13,601 bases of DNA from Bacillota bacterium (GTDB lineage: Bacteria; Bacillota; Clostridia; Christensenellales; SZUA-584). Below are positions 6,621 to 13,405 of this stretch, one piece after another. The notes beneath the pieces were generated by a model. It was not told the origin of the DNA. It worked only from the letters and a program-made list of their open reading frames with translations, and did no database searches. The stretch is taken from contig JAEZNC010000021.1 in the NCBI GenBank assembly GCA_023441905.1, forward strand, positions 1-13,601, given 5' to 3'. The position numbers and the translations under genes were made by a program. Numbering within the stretch: the first letter of the stretch is position 1; every line of letters begins with the position of its first letter.

Positions 6621-7943
6621 CTATACTGTCGGCTCAGTTGTCTCGCCTGCGCCTTGTTTCTGTTTATAAATCGCTTTCTGTGTGGTATAGGGCTCGTATG
6701 TGCCCAAATAAGCCTCTATATCCGGGTACGAATCATATCTCTTCGGATAATTTTTGATATTTTCATCCGGCAGAAAAGGTGCGTCACCACCCATGCTTTC
6801 GAGGCAGCTTTGAGCGCCGCGCTCGCTAAGCGCCGCTATCAGGTTTTTGATACCGTCCTTTTTTTCCTGCGATTCCGCCGTAAAAACGCGTGTGAGCGGC
6901 GTGATCACAGCGGGAAAGCCTCTATCGCCGTTCAGATAATGCACCGCATATTCCATTGCGGCCATACCCGTCTGCGAATAGGTTTCTATGGTTTGGGCCA
7001 TCTGGCCGTAATAAACGCCGGTCAAGCCTTTGACCGTTGCGCCCGCGCTCCAAATCCGGCCTGCCACATCGTTGCGGTCATAATCGAGTGCCGCCTGCAG
7101 CACCGTCAGCGCCGCGCTGTCGTCCGGCACCACAATTCCGTCCAGCTCACCCTCGCGGTACGCTTTAAAAATATTCTCGGCCGCTTTATAAACTGTATCC
7201 TTATCATTGTGCCCGGCCACGCTGCAAACCACATTGAGCTTGTCGTAAGAAGACAATACCTTCCTGAGTCCGCTCGACCGGAGCATGGACACCGTATCAC
7301 TGACCACGCCCGTGATTTCGGCGATATTGCCATAGGGTTCGCCGTACTGTGCCGTCATCGCATCAACAATGCCCTGGCCTGTGAGTATGCCGATCAAAAA
7401 ATCGTCCGGCTCAATCGTGCAGACATAGCTTCCCTCTCCTGGCACGGCCTGCGTACGCCGCCCGATGGTGATATAGGGCACGCCGCTTTGTGCGCAAAGC
7501 GTATCCGCCTCACCAAGCGACTCTTCTCCGCCCGGCACGAAAATCAAGAACTCAATACCGCTGACAAGCAATTTTTTCACGCTGTCAATCTGCCCCGCTT
7601 CATTGGGCTGCTCAACCGTCACGCTCATACCGAATGCGTCTTCATAAGCTTTTGCAAGTTCCTCAAACGCAGAAAAATTGGCGGCATACGGCGACGATAC
7701 GCAGACCACGATGCCTATCGAATAGCTTTGATTCGGAACGACTCCCGTCGCGTTTAGCCCCGGCAAATAAGCCAAGGGATAATCCGTGCGGGTTACCGGT
7801 TCGCTTGCCCTCTCGCTTGCCGTCGGTGCGGGCACGGACGCATCGTCCGATTGCGCTGGCACCGAAGCCGAACCACCGGCGGTGCATGCCGTGAACGCAA
7901 CGGTGAATAATATCAAAAGTATGGCCAGCAGTCTTTTCTTCAT
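6621..7943 (-). CDS. Sugar-binding-type (periplasmic-binding-protein fold) lipoprotein
   Basis: A 440-residue exported lipoprotein. Signal peptide MKKRLLAILLILFTVAFTAC places the lipid-attachment cysteine at residue 20 (FTAC, with F where L/V is usual). A Ser/Ala/Pro-rich tether (21-55) follows. From about residue 75 it has the type I binding-protein pattern of the RbsB class: SIGIVVCVSSPYAANFSAFE, LLVSGIEFLIFVPGG, AQSGVPYITIGRR, then a second lobe with LDGIVVPDDSAALTVLQAAL. The ATG at 7943 is preferred over the in-frame one at 7979 because GGAGG lies five bases before it and it starts the signal peptide. No permease or ATPase gene is nearby, so the ligand and partner transporter are unknown; it may act as a sensor. 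It is divergent from cinA and upstream of propeller copy B. DUF3798-like proteins are an alternative family label. Confidence 0.75.
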   Translation of the reverse strand: MKKRLLAILLILFTVAFTACTAGGSASVPAQSDDASVPAPTASERASEPVTRTDYPLAYLPGLNATGVVPNQSYSIGIVVCVSSPYAANFSAFEELAKAYEDAFGMSVTVEQPNEAGQIDSVKKLLVSGIEFLIFVPGGEESLGEADTLCAQSGVPYITIGRRTQAVPGEGSYVCTIEPDDFLIGILTGQGIVDAMTAQYGEPYGNIAEITGVVSDTVSMLRSSGLRKVLSSYDKLNVVCSVAGHNDKDTVYKAAENIFKAYREGELDGIVVPDDSAALTVLQAALDYDRNDVAGRIWSAGATVKGLTGVYYGQMAQTIETYSQTGMAAMEYAVHYLNGDRGFPAVITPLTRVFTAESQEKKDGIKNLIAALSERGAQSCLESMGGDAPFLPDENIKNYPKRYDSYPDIEAYLGTYEPYTTQKAIYKQKQGAGETTEPTV

Positions 7944-8062
7944 GATAGCCTCCGAGAACGGTTTGCTACAGGATATCACAGATAGTCAAATAAAACCATA
8001 TCGGCAAAGCAAATCGCTTAGAATCCGGCCACCATACAAGTCTGTCGGCAGAATTCAGGCTG

Positions 8063-8071
8063 TGGTATAAT
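8063..8071 (+). promoter_or_regulatory. Extended -10 promoter for cinA
   Basis: TGGTATAAT combines a perfect -10 box (8066-8071) with the TGn extension, which compensates for the absence of a good -35. It lies about 30 bases before the cinA ATG, so the leader is short. Confidence 0.6.
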
Positions 8072-8101
8072 ACACTTTAAATAGCGAACGGAGACAAAAA
8101 C

Positions 8102-9349
8102 ATGGTTGCAGAGATCATATGTATCGGTACAGAAATACTGCTTGGCGATATCGTTAATTCCAACGGCGCGTTTCTATCGAAGGAGCTGGCCTCGCTCGGC
8201 ATTGACATGTACCACCAGTCTGTTGTGGGCGACAACGCGGGACGGCTTAAAGACAGTTTGCAGCTCGCATTAACCCGAAGCGATGTGGTACTGACCACGG
8301 GCGGCCTTGGCCCCACATGCGACGACCTCACGAAAAAGACGATCGCGGATTATTTCGGGCTGAGCCTCGTGCTGCACGAGCCCAGCGTTAAGAAGATGGA
8401 AGACCTCTTTAAAAGGCGTGAATGGCCGATGACGCCCAACAACATGCTGCAGGCGCTTGTGCCGGAAGGAAGCACCGTTTTTCTCAACGACAACGGGTTG
8501 GCCCCAGGCGTCGCGGTGGAAAAGGACGGCAAAACGGTGATCATGATGCCGGGGCCGCCGTCCGAAATGCAGCCCATGTTTTTGGAGCGCATTTCGCCGT
8601 ATCTTCAGCAGAAAACCGGCGGTGTGATCCGCTCCAAAACGCTGTATATTTTCGGCATGGGCGAATCGTCCGTGGAGGATACACTGCGCGATTTGATGAT
8701 GACCTCAACCAACCCCACCGTCGCGCCTTACGCCAAACAGGGCGAGGTGGAAGTGCGTGTGAGCGCCAAAGCCGCCGGCGAGCAGGAAGCACAAGCGTTG
8801 ATTGATCCCGTCGTGACGCAGATCAGGCAAACCCTAGGGGATGTGGTGTATGGCGTGGACGTGGGCAGCATGCAAAACGCGCTCGTGCTCGCGCTCAAAG
8901 AAAAGGGCCTTATCGCCGCCACGGCAGAGAGCTGCACAGGCGGGCTTGTATCTGCCGCGATTACCGGCATACCGGGCGCATCCGGTGTGTTTGCGGGCGG
9001 CGTGTGTACATACACGAACGAACTCAAAATGAAGCTGCTCGGCGTCAGCGAACAGACGCTTCAAGAAAAAGGCGCAGTGTCACCCGACACAGCGCGACAG
9101 ATGGCCGAGGGCATCCGCAAAGTCACTGGTGCGGACATCGGCGTGGGCATCACGGGCATTGCGGGTCCGGACGGCGGCTCGGCGGAGAAACCCGTGGGGC
9201 TTGTTTATGTCGCCGTCAGCAGCGATAAACACAGCGAGGTGAAAAAGCTGCTGCTCTCGCGCGGGCATAAGGACGAGAGAAACGCCATTCGTAGCCTTGC
9301 CGCGCTGAACGCGCTTGCCATGATGCTGACTGCCGCGCGCAAAGCTTAA
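8102..9349 (+). CDS. cinA: CinA: molybdopterin-binding-like domain fused to NMN amidohydrolase
   Basis: A 415-residue, full-length CinA. The N-terminal MoCF/COG1058 domain shows GTEILLGDIVN (9-19), TTGGLGPTCDD (65-75) and PGPPSEM (150-156). The C-terminal CinA domain shows AESCTGG (275-281), YTNELKMKLLGV (304-315), GAVSPDTARQMAEG (324-337) and GITGIAGPDGG (349-359). In the family the C-terminal domain deamidates nicotinamide mononucleotide to nicotinate mononucleotide in pyridine-nucleotide salvage, and the N-terminal domain has ADP-ribose pyrophosphatase activity in some members. In several bacteria the gene is also competence- or damage-induced. CGGAGA eight bases before the ATG is the ribosome binding site. 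It stands alone here: recA, a frequent neighbour elsewhere, is not next to it. All expected motifs are intact, so an active enzyme is likely. Confidence 0.95.
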   Translation: MVAEIICIGTEILLGDIVNSNGAFLSKELASLGIDMYHQSVVGDNAGRLKDSLQLALTRSDVVLTTGGLGPTCDDLTKKTIADYFGLSLVLHEPSVKKMEDLFKRREWPMTPNNMLQALVPEGSTVFLNDNGLAPGVAVEKDGKTVIMMPGPPSEMQPMFLERISPYLQQKTGGVIRSKTLYIFGMGESSVEDTLRDLMMTSTNPTVAPYAKQGEVEVRVSAKAAGEQEAQALIDPVVTQIRQTLGDVVYGVDVGSMQNALVLALKEKGLIAATAESCTGGLVSAAITGIPGASGVFAGGVCTYTNELKMKLLGVSEQTLQEKGAVSPDTARQMAEGIRKVTGADIGVGITGIAGPDGGSAEKPVGLVYVAVSSDKHSEVKKLLLSRGHKDERNAIRSLAALNALAMMLTAARKA

Positions 9350-9390
9350 AGATATCCTTCCGGATGTCGGCAATCATCCCCTGGTTATAC

Positions 9391-9414
9391 CGATGTAAGT
9401 GTCTTACTGTTTTT
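9391..9414 (+). terminator. Weak terminator candidate for cinA
   Basis: GTAAG (9395-9399) pairs with CTTAC (9403-9407) around TGT, followed by TGTTTTT. The stem is short and AT-rich, so this is tentative. Confidence 0.3.
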
Positions 9415-9502
9415 ACCTCATCGCTCTGTAACCAAGGATGTATGAACTTAATATTGTTTTATGATTTCGCTTTAAGAGGCACTCAAGAGTGCGCGTATGG
9501 AT

Positions 9503-9615
9503 GGTCTCTCCTTGGAGGGGAAGCTGTCGCCGCAGGCGACTGAAGAGGTGTTCACATTCGCCACTTCTATTTGACAGCTCATCCGTTGCGGCGCATCCCC
9601 TTCGCATAAAAAGAG
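9503..9615. repeat. Structured intergenic repeat element of clostridial type
   Basis: The core CTCTCCTTGGAGGGGAAGC (9506-9524) continues into GTCGCC-GCA-GGCGAC (9526-9540), a perfect hairpin. AGCTGTC (9522-9528) recurs inverted as GACAGCT (9573-9579), and GGGG/CCCC flank them. The wording closely resembles short palindromic intergenic repeats I know from gut Clostridia genomes, though I cannot search for copies; only one copy lies in this window. Boundaries are approximate. Confidence 0.5.
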
Positions 9616-9648
9616 AAGGCTTTATCCGAACAACATATAGAAAGTTTA

Positions 9649-9680
9649 AAAGGCATTGCCCCCAGCGAGACAATGCCTTT
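9649..9680 (-). terminator. Rho-independent terminator after the zinc-ribbon gene
   Basis: AAAGGCATTG (9649-9658) pairs perfectly with CAATGCCTTT (9671-9680) over a 12-base loop. On the minus strand the stem runs into TTTTAAA. It is 15 bases after the stop at 9695. Confidence 0.8.
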
Positions 9681-9694
9681 GAGAATGATCGGGT

Positions 9695-10420
9695 TTATTC
9701 CTGTTTGGAACCGCATTTTCCGCAGAATACCGCGTCTACAGGCAAATCAGTGCCGCAGGTGACGCACTTCTTTGCAGCGGCTTCCGGCGCAGCGGACGGT
9801 GCAGGGGGCGGTGCAGGGGGCGCATATTGCGGCGGTGCCTGCGGGGGCGCGTACTGCATTTGAGGCGGTGCGTACAGTGGCGGCTGCGGCGGCGCGTACT
9901 GCGGAGCGGGAGCACCGCAGGCCGGGCAGAAACCTGAACCGAAGGGCACGATATTCCCGCATCTCTGGCAGGGCACACCTTGCGGCCTTGCCGCTGCGGA
10001 AGCGGCACGCATTTCTTTGAACTTATCGGCGCAGATCACATCAATGAGAGTGACTGCACCAAATACAAGGAAATAAAGGAGCGGTGCAAACATAAACGGC
10101 ATTCCGCTGGCTATAAGAATAATCCAAGCAATCAGCGCACCTAACGACATTATGCCGCTGACAATTGCTATTACCATTGCGTCTTCCGCGAATATGGAAA
10201 AAATCAAGCCTATACATGCCAAAATTATGCCTACGCTTGTCAGCGCATCGTATACTGACCAAGCACTGAGCGACTGAATATTAATTAAGAACGCTCCAAG
10301 CAGGTACGATAATACACCGACAGAGAATATAACTGCATGTGCCGATAATGCAAATCTTAAAATCGGTTTCGAGTTAAAATAATTCTTCGATGCGGCAATA
10401 AAGCTTTTGTACGGAGACAT
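9695..10420 (-). CDS. Four-helix membrane protein with two C-terminal zinc ribbons
   Basis: A 241-residue protein. The N-terminal half has four hydrophobic segments (about 21-46, 61-78, 82-104, 109-131). After them comes a first zinc ribbon with C151, C154, C165 and C168 (CQRC...CPAC), a Pro/Tyr/Gln linker with four YAPP units (175-202), and a second zinc ribbon with C219, C222, C233 and C236 (CVTC...CGKC). Two ribbons on a flexible cytoplasmic tail suggest protein or nucleic-acid contacts, but no function is known to me. The ATG at 10420 is chosen: AAGGAGG (10432-10438) is ten bases before it, whereas the in-frame GTG at 10429 would be only one base from that site. It is monocistronic with its own terminator. 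The linker is very GC-rich, in contrast to the AT-rich leader. Confidence 0.7.
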   Translation of the reverse strand: MSPYKSFIAASKNYFNSKPILRFALSAHAVIFSVGVLSYLLGAFLINIQSLSAWSVYDALTSVGIILACIGLIFSIFAEDAMVIAIVSGIMSLGALIAWIILIASGMPFMFAPLLYFLVFGAVTLIDVICADKFKEMRAASAAARPQGVPCQRCGNIVPFGSGFCPACGAPAPQYAPPQPPLYAPPQMQYAPPQAPPQYAPPAPPPAPSAAPEAAAKKCVTCGTDLPVDAVFCGKCGSKQE

Positions 10421-10507
10421 AGGATACACCCCTCCTTAAATAATTCATTGTGATACCAATACAATTATATTACATCAACTGCCTTGTTATTCGCAAGTTT
10501 ATTTATC

Positions 10508-10780
10508 CAATTTCATTTAATATACGTATATTATTCACATTATCGTTAAAAGCTTCCCACCGTATATAAAAACCGGCTGGCTCTTCCCTTCTCATAAAGC
10601 GCCGCTCCGTATATATATTCATTGAGCCTCCGCGTAAATAGCCTCAATTTCCTGCTGCGCAAACGATAATTGATACTTTTCAAGCAGCTTTAAGCCCCGC
10701 ACATACAGCTTAAAATCGCATTCGCTGTAGTCAGTCGCTTTATAAGCATAGCCAAGGCGGCTTAAAACCTGCGCAAGCGG
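10508..10780 (-). repeat. Diverged direct repeat of the methyltransferase 3' end (copy 1)
   Basis: This segment aligns base for base with 12270-12544. By hand I count 58 mismatches over 273 positions (about 79 % identity) and a single gap of two bases (CG missing here, at 10634-10635). The homology starts about 38 bases beyond the stop codon and ends abruptly at GCGCAAGCGG. Copies are in the same orientation. Confidence 0.85.
10518..10533. repeat. Perfect 16-base AT-rich palindrome
   Basis: TAATATACGTATATTA is a perfect palindrome in the 3' flank of the remnant. The matching site beside the intact gene (TAATATATGTATATTA) has one change that breaks the symmetry. It may be chance in AT-rich sequence. 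Confidence 0.4.
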
Positions 10781-10822
10781 ATTAAGGATATCCCCATATT
10801 GAAAAGTTATAACTTCATCCAT
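10546..10822 (-). pseudogene. Truncated, frameshifted remnant of the winged-helix methyltransferase gene
   Basis: The open frame 10619-10822 codes for 67 residues. From PLAQVLSRLGYAYKATDYSE onward it matches residues 242-290 of the methyltransferase at 12308-13267. A two-base deletion near 10634 shifts it to a TGA at 10619. In the other frame homology continues (ALYEKG, then SRFLYTVGSF) to a stop at 10546-10548, exactly where the intact gene stops. The first 14 residues (MDEVITFQYGDILN) are unrelated, and their ATG overlaps the end of the DUF6273 gene without a ribosome binding site. So it lacks the N-terminal winged helix and the SAM-binding domain and should be inactive. A short expressed protein is formally possible but unlikely. 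Confidence 0.8.
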
Positions 10823-11421
10823 AATGCAGGGCGAACACCACCTCTAACATCGTTATTAGCAGGGTGATAAACTCCGCTCAGGTTGCATTTCATAGCGTTG
10901 TTGCCTTGGATTCCTATATTGCCGTCACCATGAATATATGCCGCCTTTACTTGTTTTCGACCGGGAGAACGAAGCCACCACCACCATGTATGCCCCAAAT
11001 ATGCTGATATTCTCTTTGCATTATTCGCATCTTTTCTTGTGAACCAATACTTGTACTTACCATTGGGTATCTGTAAATTTGCGCTGCTGTCGCCAAAATA
11101 CTTACATACAACTTCCTCAATGCTTAACAGAAATATTTTATCTGTAGTGTCACCGCCGCCGATCGTATTAAACCATTGATTATCGCCATTCACAACTTTA
11201 GTAGGAATTATTTTCAGTTTTTCTTCTTCACTAAAACCATCATAGAATTCACTGTTAAGATATTGTCTTAGCTCACAGTCTGCCCATGTGATATCTCCGG
11301 GTTTATTATGATAGGCACGAAGTTCCGCGATATCTTCCGTTATAATCAAAATCTCATGATCTTTGATATCAAGGACCCGCCATTCATATTTGCCAAATTT
11401 TATTTTTTCTCCTGTCTGCAT
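10807..11421 (-). CDS. DUF6273 domain protein
   Basis: A 204-residue protein matching the DUF6273 pattern: GEKIKFGKYEWRVLDI (4-19), TWADCELRQYLNSEFYDGFS (45-64), DKIFLLSIEEV (94-104), a tryptophan-rich WWWWLRSPG (146-154) and the closing GVRPALWMKL (195-204). This domain is common in Clostridia, often at the end of larger surface proteins, and its layout recalls the lectin-like fold of sulfatase-modifying-factor-type domains; its biochemical role is unknown. Here it stands alone without signal peptide or membrane helix, so it is likely cytoplasmic. GGGGAGA lies three bases before the ATG, a rather close spacing. Its last bases overlap the start of the remnant reading frame. It lies between the two copies of the methyltransferase 3' repeat, which suggests it arrived with, or was carried in, a rearranged segment. 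Confidence 0.75.
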   Translation of the reverse strand: MQTGEKIKFGKYEWRVLDIKDHEILIITEDIAELRAYHNKPGDITWADCELRQYLNSEFYDGFSEEEKLKIIPTKVVNGDNQWFNTIGGGDTTDKIFLLSIEEVVCKYFGDSSANLQIPNGKYKYWFTRKDANNAKRISAYLGHTWWWWLRSPGRKQVKAAYIHGDGNIGIQGNNAMKCNLSGVYHPANNDVRGGVRPALWMKL

Positions 11422-11444
11422 ATGTCTCCCCGTATTATTACAAC

Positions 11445-11474
11445 ATAATATTTCTCATAATTTATAGGTTACAA
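11445..11474 (-). promoter_or_regulatory. Possible promoter for the DUF6273 gene
   Basis: On the minus strand TTGTAA (11469-11474) and TATTAT (11445-11450) are 18 bases apart in the 90-base gap upstream of the gene. The region is AT-rich, so chance matches are likely. Confidence 0.35.
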
Positions 11475-11511
11475 AACTCTGAATGAATTGTGGTTTAGAA
11501 AATAAAGCCGC

Positions 11512-11982
11512 TCAGGTTACAGTCTTATTCACAAAGTCAATTTCATTCTTGATTCCATTATGAGGATCGTTCCAAAGTCCCTTCGTCAGTTGAATGCGCA
11601 GCAAGCAGGTATTGGGATCATCGTCATTATTGGCATCGTTGTACCACGCTGCAAAGATGGTACGAAGCTTTTTCATCATTTCCACATTCTTCTCATCCCG
11701 CACCCAGCCCAGATTTTCAGCAATGCCATCGGCTGTGAAATTTTCAACGATGATGCAAATAGCCACTTCTGGGTTTTCAGCAATCTGCCTCATCTTATCC
11801 GTGGTGGCGTAGGTAACGGTATAAAACGCACCGTCCTCGTAATAAGCATCCACAAGGCGGGCGGCAGGACGGCTCTTGCCCTCTGCTCCAGTTTCCAGTG
11901 AAATCGTTGATAGGCAAATCAGACCATCCTTATTACCGGCCATTTGGTCTAATCGTTTCAAAGCTTCCGCATACTTATTCAT
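11512..11982 (-). CDS. Pyridoxamine 5'-phosphate oxidase-like flavoprotein
   Basis: A 156-residue protein of the FMN-binding split-barrel (PNPOx-like) superfamily. The barrel strands can be followed: DGLICLSTISLE (19-30), SRPAARLVDAYYEDGAFYTV (37-56), TDKMRQIAENPEVAICII (61-78), the NFTADGIAENLGWV block (81-94) and TCLLRIQLTKGLW (125-137). Clostridial relatives are annotated as general-stress or pyridoxamine oxidase family proteins; true PNP oxidase activity is unlikely at this length, and reduction of an unidentified substrate with flavin is the usual guess. The ATG at 11982 is chosen because AGGAGG (11991-11996) is eight bases before it; the longer in-frame start at 12054 has no such site. 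It is in tandem with the DUF6273 gene with a 90-base gap and no clear terminator. Confidence 0.85.
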   Translation of the reverse strand: MNKYAEALKRLDQMAGNKDGLICLSTISLETGAEGKSRPAARLVDAYYEDGAFYTVTYATTDKMRQIAENPEVAICIIVENFTADGIAENLGWVRDEKNVEMMKKLRTIFAAWYNDANNDDDPNTCLLRIQLTKGLWNDPHNGIKNEIDFVNKTVT

Positions 11983-12041
11983 GATAATATCCTCCTGAAA
12001 ATTATTGCTCGATTGACTGTTCAACAAGGTGACAAATTCAT

Positions 12042-12278
12042 TCATAAGCAGCATATCTGCTTTATTCGGATAAACTTGCGGCAGTTCATATTTATCGGAT
12101 TAATCCTTCTAGGGTCAATAAGTCTCTTACAGTTACGGGAAGTAATTATTTTCTTTTGCATATAAGCAGGCAGAGCAGCGATAAGATCCTTATACTTGCC
12201 AACGTTACCGTAAATCCGCGCGAGAACACCTGACTTGCGAAACACCCAAATCATTACTGTTTTCTTATTCAATTTCAT
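12042..12278 (-). CDS. Small hypothetical open reading frame, probably a remnant
   Basis: A 78-residue basic frame starting MKLNKKTVMIWVFRKSG. I do not recognise it. The ATG and next two codons lie inside the duplicated 3' flank of the methyltransferase gene (12270-12278), so the start was created at the repeat junction. No ribosome binding site precedes it. Residues 11-45 read like a piece of a real protein, and the tail is Asn/Arg/Ile-rich and irregular. It overlaps the unlikely long start of the oxidase gene. It is most probably a decayed gene fragment joined to the repeat end; expression is doubtful. Confidence 0.2.
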   Translation of the reverse strand: MKLNKKTVMIWVFRKSGVLARIYGNVGKYKDLIAALPAYMQKKIITSRNCKRLIDPRRINPINMNCRKFIRIKQICCL

Positions 12279-12544
12279 TTAATATATGTATATTACTCAC
12301 TTTAACTTTAAAACTTGTCCGCAATGTACAGAAATCGGCTTGTCAGGCCCTTTTCATAGAGCTCCGCCCCGAACTGGTACTCGCCCAGCCTCCGCGCGTA
12401 TATCGCCTCAAGCCCCTGTCTCGTGAAAGCTGATTTATACTTTTCGAGCAGCTTGAAGCCCCGCGTGTACAGCTTAAATTCGCATTCGCTGTAGTCCGTC
12501 GCTTTATAAGCATAGCCAAGGCGGTTTAAAACCTGCGCAAGCGG
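12270..12544 (-). repeat. Diverged direct repeat of the methyltransferase 3' end (copy 2, intact gene)
   Basis: The partner of 10508-10780. It covers the last 234 coding bases plus the stop codon and 38 bases of 3' flank. The best-conserved part is 12425-12544, encoding residues 242-282, where only a minority of positions differ. Equal offsets of the stop codons in both copies support one duplication event. Confidence 0.85.
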
Positions 12545-13267
12545 TGTTTGATCCTTCCGCAGCAGAGCTTTGTCTTCCGTGTCTTCAAACAAATACGCCG
12601 AATAATACAAATATGCTTTTTTAACAGCACCTCCTTTCAGGCGGCTTAGCAGACTGCCGCAGTCCCTGCTGAAATACAAGCTGTCCACAAAAAGCACTGT
12701 CTGTGCATGAAACGCATCGATCTCGTCCATATCCGCCTGCCGATAATCGATAAGCGGGCTGAGACTGTTCACGATGCTGACGCTCAAACAGTCAATACCG
12801 ATGCCTTTGCAGCCGAATTTCTCCGCTATGCTGTTCAGCAGGCATCCGGTGCCGCAGCCCACATCCAAAACCGTATCATTCGGCGAGAGGCTTAATGCCG
12901 CAAACAGATCATCAAGCTGGCGCTTGTCCATCATGTTGAACAGATACAGCCGATACCCGTAGAGTTCTTCGCAAAAATCAAGATACGCGCTGCTTTGCGT
13001 ACACCTGCCTATCAAACCATCGAATTCTTCCTGTATTTTGACCTCGCGAATACGGCCTGCTTCCTGCGCTCCCTTTTGGGTGAGCTTTAAACGGTGATCG
13101 GCAAGCGTCACATAGCCGTTATCCTCCAGCCAGGTGAATACATGGCTATATTCCATACCGGCAGCTGCCCATGCCATGCTGTCCGCAACCGCCTGCGTGG
13201 TCACGGTTTGCGTCTCATTCATGAGGCTGCTGATGATATACAGCACCGTTTCTGTGTTTTGATCCAT
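12308..13267 (-). CDS. Winged-helix domain fused to a SAM-dependent methyltransferase
   Basis: A 319-residue protein. Residues 1-72 look like a winged helix: helices around QTVTTQAVADSMAWAAAGM, then a short wing GYVTLADHRLKLTQKG (51-66). The class I methyltransferase core starts with VLDVGCGTGCLL (133-144), the SAM-binding glycine loop, followed by the acidic strand end GIGIDCL (155-161), YRQADMDEI (175-183) and FVDSLYF (193-199). Residues 242-319 form a C-terminal region, the part duplicated at 10546-10780. The substrate is unknown, and small-molecule or protein methylation are both open. The ATG at 13267 is chosen because it begins the winged helix; the in-frame start at 13444 would run through low-complexity sequence and overlap the divergent gene. 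Purine-rich sequence (AAAGGCGGGGG) precedes it. A promoter candidate is at 13296-13323. Confidence 0.8.
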   Translation of the reverse strand: MDQNTETVLYIISSLMNETQTVTTQAVADSMAWAAAGMEYSHVFTWLEDNGYVTLADHRLKLTQKGAQEAGRIREVKIQEEFDGLIGRCTQSSAYLDFCEELYGYRLYLFNMMDKRQLDDLFAALSLSPNDTVLDVGCGTGCLLNSIAEKFGCKGIGIDCLSVSIVNSLSPLIDYRQADMDEIDAFHAQTVLFVDSLYFSRDCGSLLSRLKGGAVKKAYLYYSAYLFEDTEDKALLRKDQTPLAQVLNRLGYAYKATDYSECEFKLYTRGFKLLEKYKSAFTRQGLEAIYARRLGEYQFGAELYEKGLTSRFLYIADKF

Positions 13268-13295
13268 ACCGGCCCCCGCCTTTGCCGCATGTGTT

Positions 13296-13323
13296 GTTAT
13301 AAAATATAATTCTGCACCGTCAG
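13296..13323 (-). promoter_or_regulatory. Possible promoter for the methyltransferase gene
   Basis: On the minus strand CTGACG (13318-13323) and TATAAC (13296-13301) are 16 bases apart, about 30 bases before the ATG at 13267. Both boxes differ from consensus at one or two positions. Confidence 0.4.
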
Positions 13324-13405
13324 CTCGTTTTCCTTTTTTTTCGTCCGATGTATGAAAACCCCTCCCCCAAGCATAATAGTAAACAAAACTTTTCGGAGGC
13401 ACGGT

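Larger units (their letters stand above)
9350..9694. other. 345-base intergenic region with hairpins and a repeat element
   Basis: Between convergent cinA and the zinc-ribbon gene. It contains a weak terminator candidate for cinA (9391-9414), a short GCACTC/GAGTGC inverted repeat (9479-9492), the structured repeat element at about 9503-9615, and the terminator of the minus-strand gene (9649-9680). No protein gene is supported; the open frames crossing it are repeat translations. Confidence 0.55.

Noticed and set aside
6654..7757. A 367-residue plus-strand open frame
   Set aside because: It lies wholly antisense to the lipoprotein gene, whose protein has clear domains and a signal peptide; this frame has none.
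9413..9673. An 86-residue minus-strand open frame
   Set aside because: It translates through the terminator and the intergenic repeat; LRRQLPLQGE is the kind of peptide such repeats yield.
11983..12054. N-terminal 24-residue extension of the oxidase gene
   Set aside because: The internal ATG at 11982 has a perfect AGGAGG eight bases upstream and matches the family start; the extension contains that site.
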